DNA of 52,864 nt. Origin: a virus. The stretch covers positions 1 through 52,864 of the IMG/VR virus record IMGVR_UViG_3300001472_000023, one strand, 5' to 3'. The stretch's first letter is position 1, and every line of letters starts with the position of its first letter. The notes under the pieces are model-generated. The model saw only the letters and a list, made by a program, of their open reading frames with translations. It searched no databases and was not told where the DNA came from. Shown piece by piece: positions 38,498-47,167 of this stretch. Made by a program: the position numbers and the translations under genes.

Positions 38498-39263
38498 GAA
38501 TACTATTTACGGTCCTGAAGTCTACAAGAGAAACAATCATGGTCTCCTCAGTAACGCTACGTACCTATTCAATGAAGATGGTTCTGTCGATTGGAGATCA
38601 ATGGTAAAGGACGAGTTCCTTTATCCGAACAAAGGTTGGTTTGATTCTAGAAAGAAAAGTGTCCCAACATCTGTCGATGGACTTCAAGATAATCAGCTTT
38701 TAATAATGTTAGGGGGTATAAAAGAACTCGCTAAATTAAGGGGGTTCGACTCTGTATCTTTTAAAACTGAGAATGTAGCTGACGGATATGTAAAGAGCAC
38801 TTGCAAGATCAATTGGATCGGCAATTATGAAAGTAATGGGTTACCCATCTCATACGAAGATGTCGCAAATGCTTCTCTATACAATACAAACTCCTTCGCG
38901 GCTAAATTTTTGGAAACAATAGCTTGTAATAGAGCTTTCGTGCGTTGCGTTCGTAATTTTCTTAATATCCATATTGTAGGTGCAGATGAAATTGATAAAT
39001 CTAAAGACGCTGACAATTCCTTCTCTATAGAATCTTCTAGTGATGAAGTTAATTCAATAGCTTCTCTTTCGCCTCACGCTCAGCTTAAAACGATTTTTGT
39101 AGACGAAATGAATGGAGGTTCGTTCGAAGAGTTCAAAGAGCTACTACGCACCTTCTGGTCCCAAGAAAAGTACCAGAACCCAGATGCAAAAAATTGGAAT
39201 CAATTCTCTGACATACCAGTTAAAGAGGCCCGTAAGATCAGGGTTTTATTGAAAAATCTATAA
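38490..39263 (+). CDS. Possible ssDNA-annealing recombination protein
   Basis: About 257 residues from the ATG at 38490 (MSENTIYGPEVYKRN); an ATG two codons earlier is possible. The central part (NQLLIMLGGIKELAKLRGFDSVSFKTENV...CKINWIGN) is followed by YEDVANASLYNTNSFAAKFLETIACNRAFVRCVRNFLNIHIVGADEID. The phrase 'A.NRA..R..RN.L.I...G.DE' resembles phage annealing proteins of the Rad52/RecT types. The C-terminal 80 residues are acidic and separate. It sits at the end of the early operon that starts with SSB, which fits a recombination role. Family assignment is tentative. Confidence 0.5.
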   Translation: MSENTIYGPEVYKRNNHGLLSNATYLFNEDGSVDWRSMVKDEFLYPNKGWFDSRKKSVPTSVDGLQDNQLLIMLGGIKELAKLRGFDSVSFKTENVADGYVKSTCKINWIGNYESNGLPISYEDVANASLYNTNSFAAKFLETIACNRAFVRCVRNFLNIHIVGADEIDKSKDADNSFSIESSSDEVNSIASLSPHAQLKTIFVDEMNGGSFEEFKELLRTFWSQEKYQNPDAKNWNQFSDIPVKEARKIRVLLKNL

Positions 39264-41831
39264 TCCAAGGAAGTTTCTCTGGCTAGCTTTTAATCTGTTT
39301 AACGGAGACAAGCTTCTATTTGATTTTGAATTAGAATCTATAATTATCTGCTCATCTGGGGGTAATAATTTGAGAGTGGATTCGTTTATAGTGGTAGTAA
39401 CCCCAGCAGAACCTAATTTAATGGATATCCCAGAAAGTGTTATCTTAAAAGAGGTTGGTATGCTAAGTCCAACGATAGTTCGACTAGAGTTTTGAAGGGT
39501 TTGCCCCCTAGAAGCTCTGTTAGAAATATTAGAAGCTTCAAGCGATAGTATATCAGAAATGGTACCGTCTTTTAAATCCAAGGATATTGGGAATAAAGCA
39601 TTACCCGAAGCTCCATTGCTTTTCAAACTGTAGTATCTGATATCGAATCTTTCTGATACTTCTTGTATTTTCTCAGCTAAAGCATCTAAGTTATCTTGCC
39701 TTCTAGCTTTAGCCTCTTCCTTCTTACGAGAGTCTTCTGAATCTAATAAATCCGTAGGAGTTTTAGACCTTGTGAAAAACGCTTTCATTGTATTAGGGGT
39801 CGATGCATTATCCCCTTTCATCATATCGTTCCAAATGTTTCGAGACGCAATAATAAGATCCTCTATTTTTTTTTCTAATTTTTCAGATATTCCAAGGTAA
39901 GTGGTATTGGTTTGAGGGTTCTGTACAAATTGATAATTTTTATCATTCAATAAATCATAATCTAACTCGTCCTTGCCTCTTCCAACCAAATGTTTTTGAT
40001 TATTGGATACTCGACCTATGAAACCATAAGATCCACCTCCACTAGAATTAGATTTTTCAAAAAGGAATTTCAATTTTTCAGCGGCGGCTCCACTAGCTGT
40101 TTTGTGTCGTTCAATAAATGACAACAAATCCTGTAGAGCGTCCACATCCTTTATGAGAACATCATCAGCTTTTTGTTCTCCAGCTTCTGGCTCAGGCTGC
40201 TCTAATTGGAAAGGTCCAGATATATTCATATCGGAATTATTCCATTGAGTCCTTTTGGCCCTGTAGGATCTCATTTTATTAGAACAATATATGGAATTTG
40301 TAATCACGCTAAATACATCTTTAATTAGAATGTAAGCCTTGGATTTAGAGGGTCTTTGTGGAGGCTTACCATTGTTAACATTCCTAAGTTTTAAGAACTT
40401 ACCTTTCTTTAAATTAAAGTCAGATTGATTTGCATCATCCATCAACTCTTGTGTTGCCCCTAGTCCAGCAACTTTTTCCCATTCTAACAGGCTCCCTCCG
40501 GGGACTTCATCTGCATCAGACCAATCTTCTCCCCAATCTAACTTTAAAGGTCTTCCTTTAGCTACAAAATGAGTGGCTATATAAGCTATAACATCAAAAG
40601 AATTAGCATCAAGTTTCCCAGCGAGGAAAGCTCCATAGAAAACAGCGTATAGACTTTCAGAAATACCCAAGTCCCTTAAAAAAGGGTTGACATTAACTTT
40701 GTGGAATCTAGTAAATCTATTAGAATCATTAAATTCAAAAGTCTGCTCCTGTTTCTCTATAGTAGAACTGAATCCGTTAACCACTTTTGGATTAAGGAAG
40801 TTTTCAGTAAAACTGGCGTTTAGGTACTTGGATTGAATAGCTCCGCTTTGTGTTAAAGGATTAGTCACGCTTAAATTAGAAGCCGAGGAAGAACTGACAA
40901 ATTGTATAACTCCCGGCCTAAAAGGATTAACAAACCAATAGTAACCATATTTAGACGCGATAGTAGACAATATAGAATCTAGAGTCCCAGATTCTGTAAA
41001 TAAAACTTTGTTGGTTGTAGATTCTGGCAATCCAATTATGTTAATTCCAGCTGCCGAAAATCCTTTCTTAGCTTCCGCTAACGTGTACCCATACTTTAAA
41101 TTGTAATTTGCTAAATCGGGGTTTTGTTTGTAAAAAATACTGACAGGTGAACCTGTACCATCTCCCTCAAGATAACTTAAATTTTCTTGTAATGTTTTGT
41201 TTTGATAAACCAAAGAGATCTTTGTTCCAGAAGAAGAAACAGAACTTTCTTCGTTATAAATATTACCTATTAAGATGACTCCACCATTTTGTCTTGGCTG
41301 CTTAAAAGGAAACCTTTGTTCTGCAATTGTGATCGGCGAGTTAGGTAGTTCACCAAAATAAGGCATTGTTACATAAGAACCTCCAGAAGATGATAAATAC
41401 TGAGTTGAGGTAGCGCCAAGCCCATTATATTGTCGTCCTCCAGTAGCAAAGATTTGAGTGGTACTAGAGGGCATTCCCCCAGATCCTTTGTCATGAGGAT
41501 GAGAACTCAGACCTCTCACCAAGAAACAATGAGATTTAAGTCTTAACGAAGTTATATCTTCATAAGATCTAGATATAGTTCTTTGCCTTCCATTTTTTTG
41601 TTCTGTTTTCTCCACCATAATGAAGTTCAACATTAATTTTTCGAGGTCCGGGTTAGAGAACGTAGTTCTGCCTCCGCCACTCCCAATTAAAGACCCTAAT
41701 TCATCTTCCTCGTTAGTAATGTCTTTAGCTTTCAAAACAGTTTGAACGCTAGCGGTATGGCTACTTCCACCATTAGAGAAGTTTATGTCTACACTAATTA
41801 TAGTTTCGGTATCAGGGATAATGTTGCTCAT
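39258..41831 (-). CDS. Tail hub / tip protein
   Basis: An 857-residue protein, the longest in the tail module after the tape measure. It lies downstream of the tape measure in the typical place for distal tail hub or tip proteins. Features: N-terminal beta region (ISVDINFSNGG), GGVILIGNIYNEESS (about 183), TLDSILSTIASKYGYYWFVNPFRPGVIQF (about 283-311), a typical hub-type segment. A central basic region (KMRSYRAKRTQWNN) and a helical coil with KARRQDNLDALAEKIQEVSERFD (about 705) precede a C-terminal beta domain. It ends 6 bases inside the converging gene's end. Role as baseplate or tip scaffold is inferred from position and the hub-like segment. Confidence 0.65.
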   Translation of the reverse strand: MSNIIPDTETIISVDINFSNGGSSHTASVQTVLKAKDITNEEDELGSLIGSGGGRTTFSNPDLEKLMLNFIMVEKTEQKNGRQRTISRSYEDITSLRLKSHCFLVRGLSSHPHDKGSGGMPSSTTQIFATGGRQYNGLGATSTQYLSSSGGSYVTMPYFGELPNSPITIAEQRFPFKQPRQNGGVILIGNIYNEESSVSSSGTKISLVYQNKTLQENLSYLEGDGTGSPVSIFYKQNPDLANYNLKYGYTLAEAKKGFSAAGINIIGLPESTTNKVLFTESGTLDSILSTIASKYGYYWFVNPFRPGVIQFVSSSSASNLSVTNPLTQSGAIQSKYLNASFTENFLNPKVVNGFSSTIEKQEQTFEFNDSNRFTRFHKVNVNPFLRDLGISESLYAVFYGAFLAGKLDANSFDVIAYIATHFVAKGRPLKLDWGEDWSDADEVPGGSLLEWEKVAGLGATQELMDDANQSDFNLKKGKFLKLRNVNNGKPPQRPSKSKAYILIKDVFSVITNSIYCSNKMRSYRAKRTQWNNSDMNISGPFQLEQPEPEAGEQKADDVLIKDVDALQDLLSFIERHKTASGAAAEKLKFLFEKSNSSGGGSYGFIGRVSNNQKHLVGRGKDELDYDLLNDKNYQFVQNPQTNTTYLGISEKLEKKIEDLIIASRNIWNDMMKGDNASTPNTMKAFFTRSKTPTDLLDSEDSRKKEEAKARRQDNLDALAEKIQEVSERFDIRYYSLKSNGASGNALFPISLDLKDGTISDILSLEASNISNRASRGQTLQNSSRTIVGLSIPTSFKITLSGISIKLGSAGVTTTINESTLKLLPPDEQIIIDSNSKSNRSLSPLNRLKASQRNFLGL

Positions 41832-42637
41832 AAAGAAAAGGTTTCTGTAGTGGGTTGAATTAACTTTAAAGAAGTGTTAACTCCAGTTTCAATAAGAGTT
41901 ACACCCGTAAATATTTCAAGAAAGCTACTTGTTTCCTGCTCTAAACCATTTAAGTAAAGGTCTACATGATTCTCGACAAAACCAGTGCCGTAAACATCTG
42001 GATAAGTAGAGATTACTTCAGATATATTGTCTGATTTAGGAATACCAAACAATATTCCTGTTGGATCATTTAAATCGTCAGAAAGATAAACCTTTTGGCC
42101 ATTAAAGAATATATCATACTCACTTTCCATTTGCGCTATACTATCAGTCACACTTATAGAATCAGCTGCATCTTTTAAACTCGTAAACGAAATCGACCAC
42201 GCATCAGACGACTGAGCAGTTTTGTAAACTGAGATGGTGGGACTTTGAGCTTTTTTATCATAAAGAATTAAATCAGATTTAGATAAAATTAAACCCGTTT
42301 CAAAAATAAATTTATTTGCGGAATGTTCCTGATCTATAGCATAACTACCTTTATCAGTAAAAGAGTAGTAAAAACGATTTTTACCAGCCGTGGACGACAA
42401 ATTTCCTTCTAATATTGTTTGAGAGTTTAAGGAAAGTCTAGAACAGTTACTCCCAGTAATGATAAGATCATCATAATAAAAAGGGTCTTCTTTAATTTTT
42501 CCATCTGCTCCAATCATATGATAATTGGTAGATAAATACTTATCTTGTAAAAATGCAATTTGGTTGCTTTCAAAAATATTGAAAGCACTTCCAGATATAG
42601 TAGGGTCTCCTGTATGTAAAATATAATTATAGTTCAT
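41828..42637 (-). CDS. Tail-associated structural protein, unknown
   Basis: A 269-residue protein, no known family. Mainly beta, with NYILHTGDPTISGSAFNIFESNQIAFLQ at the start and DIFFNGQKVYLSDDLND and HVDLYLNGLEQETSSFLEIF near the end; the 'DLYLNG' phrases are usual in structural appendage domains. It overlaps both neighbours by 4 bases (ATGA), so it is co-translated with lectin-like and hub proteins. Likely a minor tail protein. Confidence 0.6.
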   Translation of the reverse strand: MNYNYILHTGDPTISGSAFNIFESNQIAFLQDKYLSTNYHMIGADGKIKEDPFYYDDLIITGSNCSRLSLNSQTILEGNLSSTAGKNRFYYSFTDKGSYAIDQEHSANKFIFETGLILSKSDLILYDKKAQSPTISVYKTAQSSDAWSISFTSLKDAADSISVTDSIAQMESEYDIFFNGQKVYLSDDLNDPTGILFGIPKSDNISEVISTYPDVYGTGFVENHVDLYLNGLEQETSSFLEIFTGVTLIETGVNTSLKLIQPTTETFSL

Positions 42638-44013
42638 GATCTCTCCCCCATATAATAAATATAATCCTTTTTTAATTTATCAGAATCTCCTTCAAGCGAA
42701 GATCCAGAAGAAGCTGGAGTTACTATATGATAAGTCTCTAGTAAAGGTGTTTTTTGTACTCCGCTTATATCAGACAATGTCCCAGCCAAGGGAGTTTTTC
42801 CATATAAAGTTATGTTCATGCTTGAAGCTCCCCCCTGCCTAGACATTCCAGTAGTTTCGGCGTAAGTTTGAATGGATTCTGAGATATCATTTAAGCCCAA
42901 TGTATCATAAGCATTTTCTCCTGTCGGGTAATACACTGAGCCAGAGTTAGAATGTAATTGACCTAACTCTTCTTTGTAGAAGGTTTTAGAATCTCCATTA
43001 TTTAATGTGTAATATTTATAGATTCTATCACCTTCTTTCTTATTGCTACTAGAACTTGAAGAAAAGCTTCCAGTAAAAGTTTCTCTCCCCGTCTCTATTG
43101 TTAAAGAGCCTGTAGAAGCATAATCATAACCAGTTATCCCAGTTTTATAAACTATCGTCTCATTATATCCAGTTACTCTCTGTTGTGACTGGGAAGTTTC
43201 AGCAGTGAAGGTGTAATCACTAATAATAGCTTCTCCATAATCTTTTAGCACTTGACCTTCTAAATAACCAGAAAATATAGCTAAATTATTCATTGTACCA
43301 CTAAAAGTGGGAGTTGAAGCTAAGGAAGATCTATAATAATATTCCGACCCTCCGATCATAATTGATTCTACGTCTGAAATATAATCTTTATCAACTGGAA
43401 CTTCAATACTTTTTGTAATGTTATTGAAGTAATCAAAATAACTAACCGATAAAGAATGATCAGATATAGAAATACCAATCAAGTTCCTTTTCGATAATTC
43501 TATTTCAGAGAGCACTTTTGTGGCATCTCCTTCTGGCCCAAAAGTTTGACAAAATAAATGCCCTCTATCTGTAACACCTACATTAAATCCTTCTGAATTT
43601 CTATAAGCCACTCCACCAATAGTTTCATTATCTTTTTTTAAACAACCAACCAAAACTCCGTTGTGAATAGATTTATTAAATTCAAAATCTAATATCATAG
43701 ACATAAAACTAGGGTCTAATCCATGCAACGGTATTTGTAAGTTTCCTTGGGATAAATCTAATCCAGAATTAGTCAATAAAGATTGGAGTTTTGTATTCGC
43801 ATTAGCTTCAGAAGAATCATATGAACCCAAGGCATATCCTGTGTGTAAAGAGGGATCATTAGCGAACCTATTATTTAGCAAAACTCCTGTGAAGTTTTGT
43901 CCTGCACCTAACACATCTATTTCACTTGAATCATAATTAAAGTCATGAAAAGCTACAAGCTTTTTATTACTAAGACTTTGTTGCATTCTTAAATTTAAAC
44001 TTAAATCACTCAT
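42634..44013 (-). CDS. Minor tail protein with LamG/concanavalin-like domain
   Basis: A 459-residue protein. Residues 18-250 match a LamG/jelly-roll lectin layout: LVAFHDFNYDSSE, FMSMILDFEFNKSIHNGVLVGCLKKDNETIGGVAYRN, GFNVGVTDRGHLFCQTFG, LIGISISDHSLSVSYFDYFNNITKSIEVP, IMIGGSEYYYRSSLASTPTFSGTMNNLAIFSGYLEGQVL. These are the strand pairs and the 'G.ihn..iFsg.L' end of this fold. The rest is Ser/Thr/Gly-rich. It probably binds glycans on the host surface. One-base overlap with the upstream tail gene. Confidence 0.72.
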   Translation of the reverse strand: MSDLSLNLRMQQSLSNKKLVAFHDFNYDSSEIDVLGAGQNFTGVLLNNRFANDPSLHTGYALGSYDSSEANANTKLQSLLTNSGLDLSQGNLQIPLHGLDPSFMSMILDFEFNKSIHNGVLVGCLKKDNETIGGVAYRNSEGFNVGVTDRGHLFCQTFGPEGDATKVLSEIELSKRNLIGISISDHSLSVSYFDYFNNITKSIEVPVDKDYISDVESIMIGGSEYYYRSSLASTPTFSGTMNNLAIFSGYLEGQVLKDYGEAIISDYTFTAETSQSQQRVTGYNETIVYKTGITGYDYASTGSLTIETGRETFTGSFSSSSSSNKKEGDRIYKYYTLNNGDSKTFYKEELGQLHSNSGSVYYPTGENAYDTLGLNDISESIQTYAETTGMSRQGGASSMNITLYGKTPLAGTLSDISGVQKTPLLETYHIVTPASSGSSLEGDSDKLKKDYIYYMGERS

Positions 44014-45611
44014 TAATAATACTTACTTAAATTATACGATATTGAATTTTGTCCCGTGGAAAAAGATTCAGAAATAATGTCTGACCCACTGCAATAACCA
44101 GAAACTATAGTTTTTAAAGTATCCAAGTCGTCCCCTTGATTACTACAAGAAGAAGACACCGAGTATTGACCAATTTTTCTGGAAGCCACTAGGCTAGCTT
44201 GAACTCCACTAATTGTTTCTTGCACACTGCTTAGCTGTATTGGAACTGTATCTTTTATAGAAAGAGACAAGTTGTCCAACTGACCTTGAGATAAATCCAC
44301 ATTATTACTGTAATTATAAGAATAATTTAATGTTTTTTCAATTGGATCTTTGGTAATAGAAAAATTCTTAGGCGTTGAGTCTAAATAAGATGAATTGAAT
44401 TTATATCCTGTAGCAATATCAACAAAATCTTCTAGAGCTGTTCTAGCTATATTATAAGGGTCAATCGTCTCGAAAGCTCCTGTGACAGCTAGAAATACTG
44501 GACCTTCTTCATAAACTCCAGTATTAGAAATTACAGATATACCCTGATAGGCTAAAGATCCATTTACGGAAACATTAGCAAGAGAAGAGTCTTTGGTAAG
44601 ACCTATAGACACACTATGTTTATGTACCACATTACCATCAATTAAATCAACATTCTCTGGGTTCGAAAAATTAAAAGAAAAATTCAACAAGTTAGCTCCA
44701 GTTTCTAAATCATAATTAAAAGAAGAAGGACCATCAGAAACGAATTCATATACGCCTGTTTCATAATCAGAATAAGAATTAACCAAGGCATTTATTGCTA
44801 CATCCGTAGCTTGAGCTGGAGTGAAATTACCTGTTGTTAATAGACCTACTTGCGAACCAGTATTTGAATCAATAGATCCTTGGACACTGCCTTGCACAGA
44901 AACAGACAACTCTTGGTCTACGTTATAAGAAATCGAAGTGGATAAACTAACAACTCCACTATCTGAAATTGGCCTATCGGAAGTTGAATAATCATAAACC
45001 TCGGTAACTCCATATACGTTGTTTTTTTTATCTATATTTTCTGTACGAGACTTTAAGAAACCATTACTAGAAGAGTTAAAAAGAGAAACGTCTTCATATC
45101 CGTTAGTTAACTTACTATTAACAAATGAGCGGGCATTATCAAAGGCACTTGTCGAGTCTACTTTTATACCTTTAGCTGAAACAGAGTGAGTCGCTGATAC
45201 AACTTTGTTTTTATTTTCAGAGTAAGACCAAGAATTTTGAGGCTCAGTTACCCTGAAGTATTCAGAAAAACTTTCTCCAGAATAATATAGAGCTGTTAAG
45301 CTGTAAGGTAAGAAAGACGTAAGATCGCTCTCTCCAAACTCGATAGACTCTACAAATGCGGAAGGGCAAACTTTAGATTCATTTTCTACAGTTATAGTTA
45401 AATCTTCATACTCGTTCAAAAATCCATTTATCATCTGCATTTTTTGCGAATCCAAGGAAGATAAGTCTGCACCTGTTAAATAACCAACTAAATTAACTCT
45501 TATAGCACTATGGTCCAACTCTCCTTCAAATTTTATAGAAGTATCCTCTTCAGAAAATAAAGGTATTGGAGTTGGAAAACTGTAACTCCCGTATGTAATT
45601 GAAGTGGCCAT
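44013..45611 (-). CDS. Tail protein with tandem beta modules
   Basis: A 532-residue protein without enzyme motifs. After an N-terminal 110-residue domain (SFPTPIPLFSEEDTSIKFEG...SLTALYYSG) come four similar modules of about 100 residues. Each starts with a strand pair of 'S.S.S' type (SATHSVSAKGIKV; SYNVDQELSVSVQG; KHSVSIGLTKDSSLANVSV; LSLSIKDTVPIQL), continues with a G-rich turn and ends in a short helix (AFDNARSFVNSKL; ATDVAINALVNSY; NIARTALEDFVDI; DTLKTIVSGYCSG), then an aromatic strand (FNFSNPENVDL, YSYNYSNNVDL). Similar modules seem present in the next gene upstream, so both arose from one family. Probably tail tip or side fibre. Confidence 0.65.
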   Translation of the reverse strand: MATSITYGSYSFPTPIPLFSEEDTSIKFEGELDHSAIRVNLVGYLTGADLSSLDSQKMQMINGFLNEYEDLTITVENESKVCPSAFVESIEFGESDLTSFLPYSLTALYYSGESFSEYFRVTEPQNSWSYSENKNKVVSATHSVSAKGIKVDSTSAFDNARSFVNSKLTNGYEDVSLFNSSSNGFLKSRTENIDKKNNVYGVTEVYDYSTSDRPISDSGVVSLSTSISYNVDQELSVSVQGSVQGSIDSNTGSQVGLLTTGNFTPAQATDVAINALVNSYSDYETGVYEFVSDGPSSFNYDLETGANLLNFSFNFSNPENVDLIDGNVVHKHSVSIGLTKDSSLANVSVNGSLAYQGISVISNTGVYEEGPVFLAVTGAFETIDPYNIARTALEDFVDIATGYKFNSSYLDSTPKNFSITKDPIEKTLNYSYNYSNNVDLSQGQLDNLSLSIKDTVPIQLSSVQETISGVQASLVASRKIGQYSVSSSCSNQGDDLDTLKTIVSGYCSGSDIISESFSTGQNSISYNLSKYY

Positions 45612-45612
45612 A

Positions 45613-47160
45613 TCAAGCTATTATATAGTTTATTACACGAGTTGTTGTTCCATTAATAAAATCAGTAGTTAGTACGTCACTTGTGGCGTAATAAACAGCC
45701 TCTTCTAAAGAATTATTCATATCAGATGTTTTAGAATTTAAAAAATCTTTTGATTTTAGTAATCCATAACTAGGATGAGCTATTGCAGTAGCTGTAACTG
45801 TAGCAGACCCTAAACTATCTAAATTTGACCTCACAATCTTTTCTTTTAAATTCATCAAATCTAAAACCACAGAGTTTCTTTTGTTTTTCTCCTGTTTGTC
45901 TACGTTTATTTTATATTTTATTATACCAGTAGGCAAGCCTCCTGTATTATAAGAGTCATCTGTCGAAAAAACAATAGTTTCGTTTACAGTACCAGAAGTT
46001 CTGCTTATGCTAGAGCTTCTCGATTTTTCAAAAATTAAGTTACTAGATTCGGGAAATAATCCGTTTACCTTTTCCTCATTTTTGCCCTTGGCGGATGACC
46101 AAAACGCAATCAAATTATCATACCTTTGCAGTATGTTTTTACCCTTACTTTTATAACTAGCGGATAATTCATAATTTAAAAAGGCTCCATCCTTTGACTT
46201 TTTGCAGGAGTAGGTTACAGAATTATCTTGGGATAGCCTTGGATTAGTCGAAAATTTTATAGAAAGAGTCGCAGAATTTGAGTCTTTACTAATCCCCTTC
46301 TCTATGGAAAAAGGATTACCGAAACTAGCATACTCTTGTGTGATTATAGAATCTACTGTGTCACCTAATGCTTTCTCTAAAACACGTTGAGAGTCATACT
46401 TTAATGAAGTTAAATCTATAGATATTGTTTTCGACAAATAACCAGTATCATCTACAGAAAATGAGTTTTTGATTTTTTTTGATACACCTTGGGAAGATTC
46501 AATAAAAGAAGATTCGAAAGACTCTTGTAAATCGACCTTTAAGCTAACCAAGTCTATACTCTCTGAAAGTGTACCATTATATCCTGAATTAAACTTAGCA
46601 TTTTCAGATATGCCGTCTTCATAATAACCTATTTGTGGTCTATTCTCATAATAATAATTTGTTAAAAATACCTTAGCATTTGTTAAAAATTGACTTCCAG
46701 CATCTTGTGCATATTGAATGGAAATATTTCTACTATAAGAATAAGTGGAGCTAGACCTTGAAAATGTATAGTTCTCATCAAATGATTCAATTAAATGAGG
46801 GCTTGGTATGTATTTTGAAAAAACTTTAGAACTGTAACTGCTCAACCTTCTTCTTTCTTCTATGGTTACGTTAGCGATTTCTTCACCAACTAAAGCACCT
46901 TCTGAAAAAGATAAGCTTGTGATAAGACCATTGTGTATTTCGTCTCCAGCTATTCTAGCAGTTATGTTTTGTTTTTTATAAGCTTGCCTTATTGCAGCCC
47001 TTCCAGATAATAAAACTCCATCATCATTATCAAAACTTATATCTTCAATTTTTATAGAATAATTTGAAGTTATCAAATAACCAAATATCTCTTCCGATCC
47101 CAAGTAAGAATAACTTATCTGAGATGAAGCATTTACAACGTTATTTACTATAAGACTCAT
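45613..47160 (-). CDS. Tail protein, paralogue-like to its neighbour
   Basis: A 515-residue protein with the same plan as the gene at 44013-45611: an N-terminal domain (SYSYLGSEEIFGYLITSNYSIKIEDISFDN...ANVTIEERRRLSSYSS), followed by repeating strand-turn-helix modules (SRNISIQYAQDAGSQFLTNAKVFLTN; SFSVDDTGYLSKTISIDLTS...RVLEKALGDTV; SYKSKGKNILQRYDNLIAFW; LRSNLDSLG...ATAIAH). The match is in spacing and helix endings rather than identity. It directly follows the tape measure gene, in the place of a distal tail protein. Likely part of the tail tip; the function is inferred. Confidence 0.62.
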   Translation of the reverse strand: MSLIVNNVVNASSQISYSYLGSEEIFGYLITSNYSIKIEDISFDNDDGVLLSGRAAIRQAYKKQNITARIAGDEIHNGLITSLSFSEGALVGEEIANVTIEERRRLSSYSSKVFSKYIPSPHLIESFDENYTFSRSSSTYSYSRNISIQYAQDAGSQFLTNAKVFLTNYYYENRPQIGYYEDGISENAKFNSGYNGTLSESIDLVSLKVDLQESFESSFIESSQGVSKKIKNSFSVDDTGYLSKTISIDLTSLKYDSQRVLEKALGDTVDSIITQEYASFGNPFSIEKGISKDSNSATLSIKFSTNPRLSQDNSVTYSCKKSKDGAFLNYELSASYKSKGKNILQRYDNLIAFWSSAKGKNEEKVNGLFPESSNLIFEKSRSSSISRTSGTVNETIVFSTDDSYNTGGLPTGIIKYKINVDKQEKNKRNSVVLDLMNLKEKIVRSNLDSLGSATVTATAIAHPSYGLLKSKDFLNSKTSDMNNSLEEAVYYATSDVLTTDFINGTTTRVINYIIA

Positions 47161-47167
47161 TTAAAAA

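Noticed and set aside
45615-45640. GTGTAAT before the 532-residue tail gene
   Set aside because: It lies in the coding end of the upstream gene (VINYIIA) and is explained by codons there.
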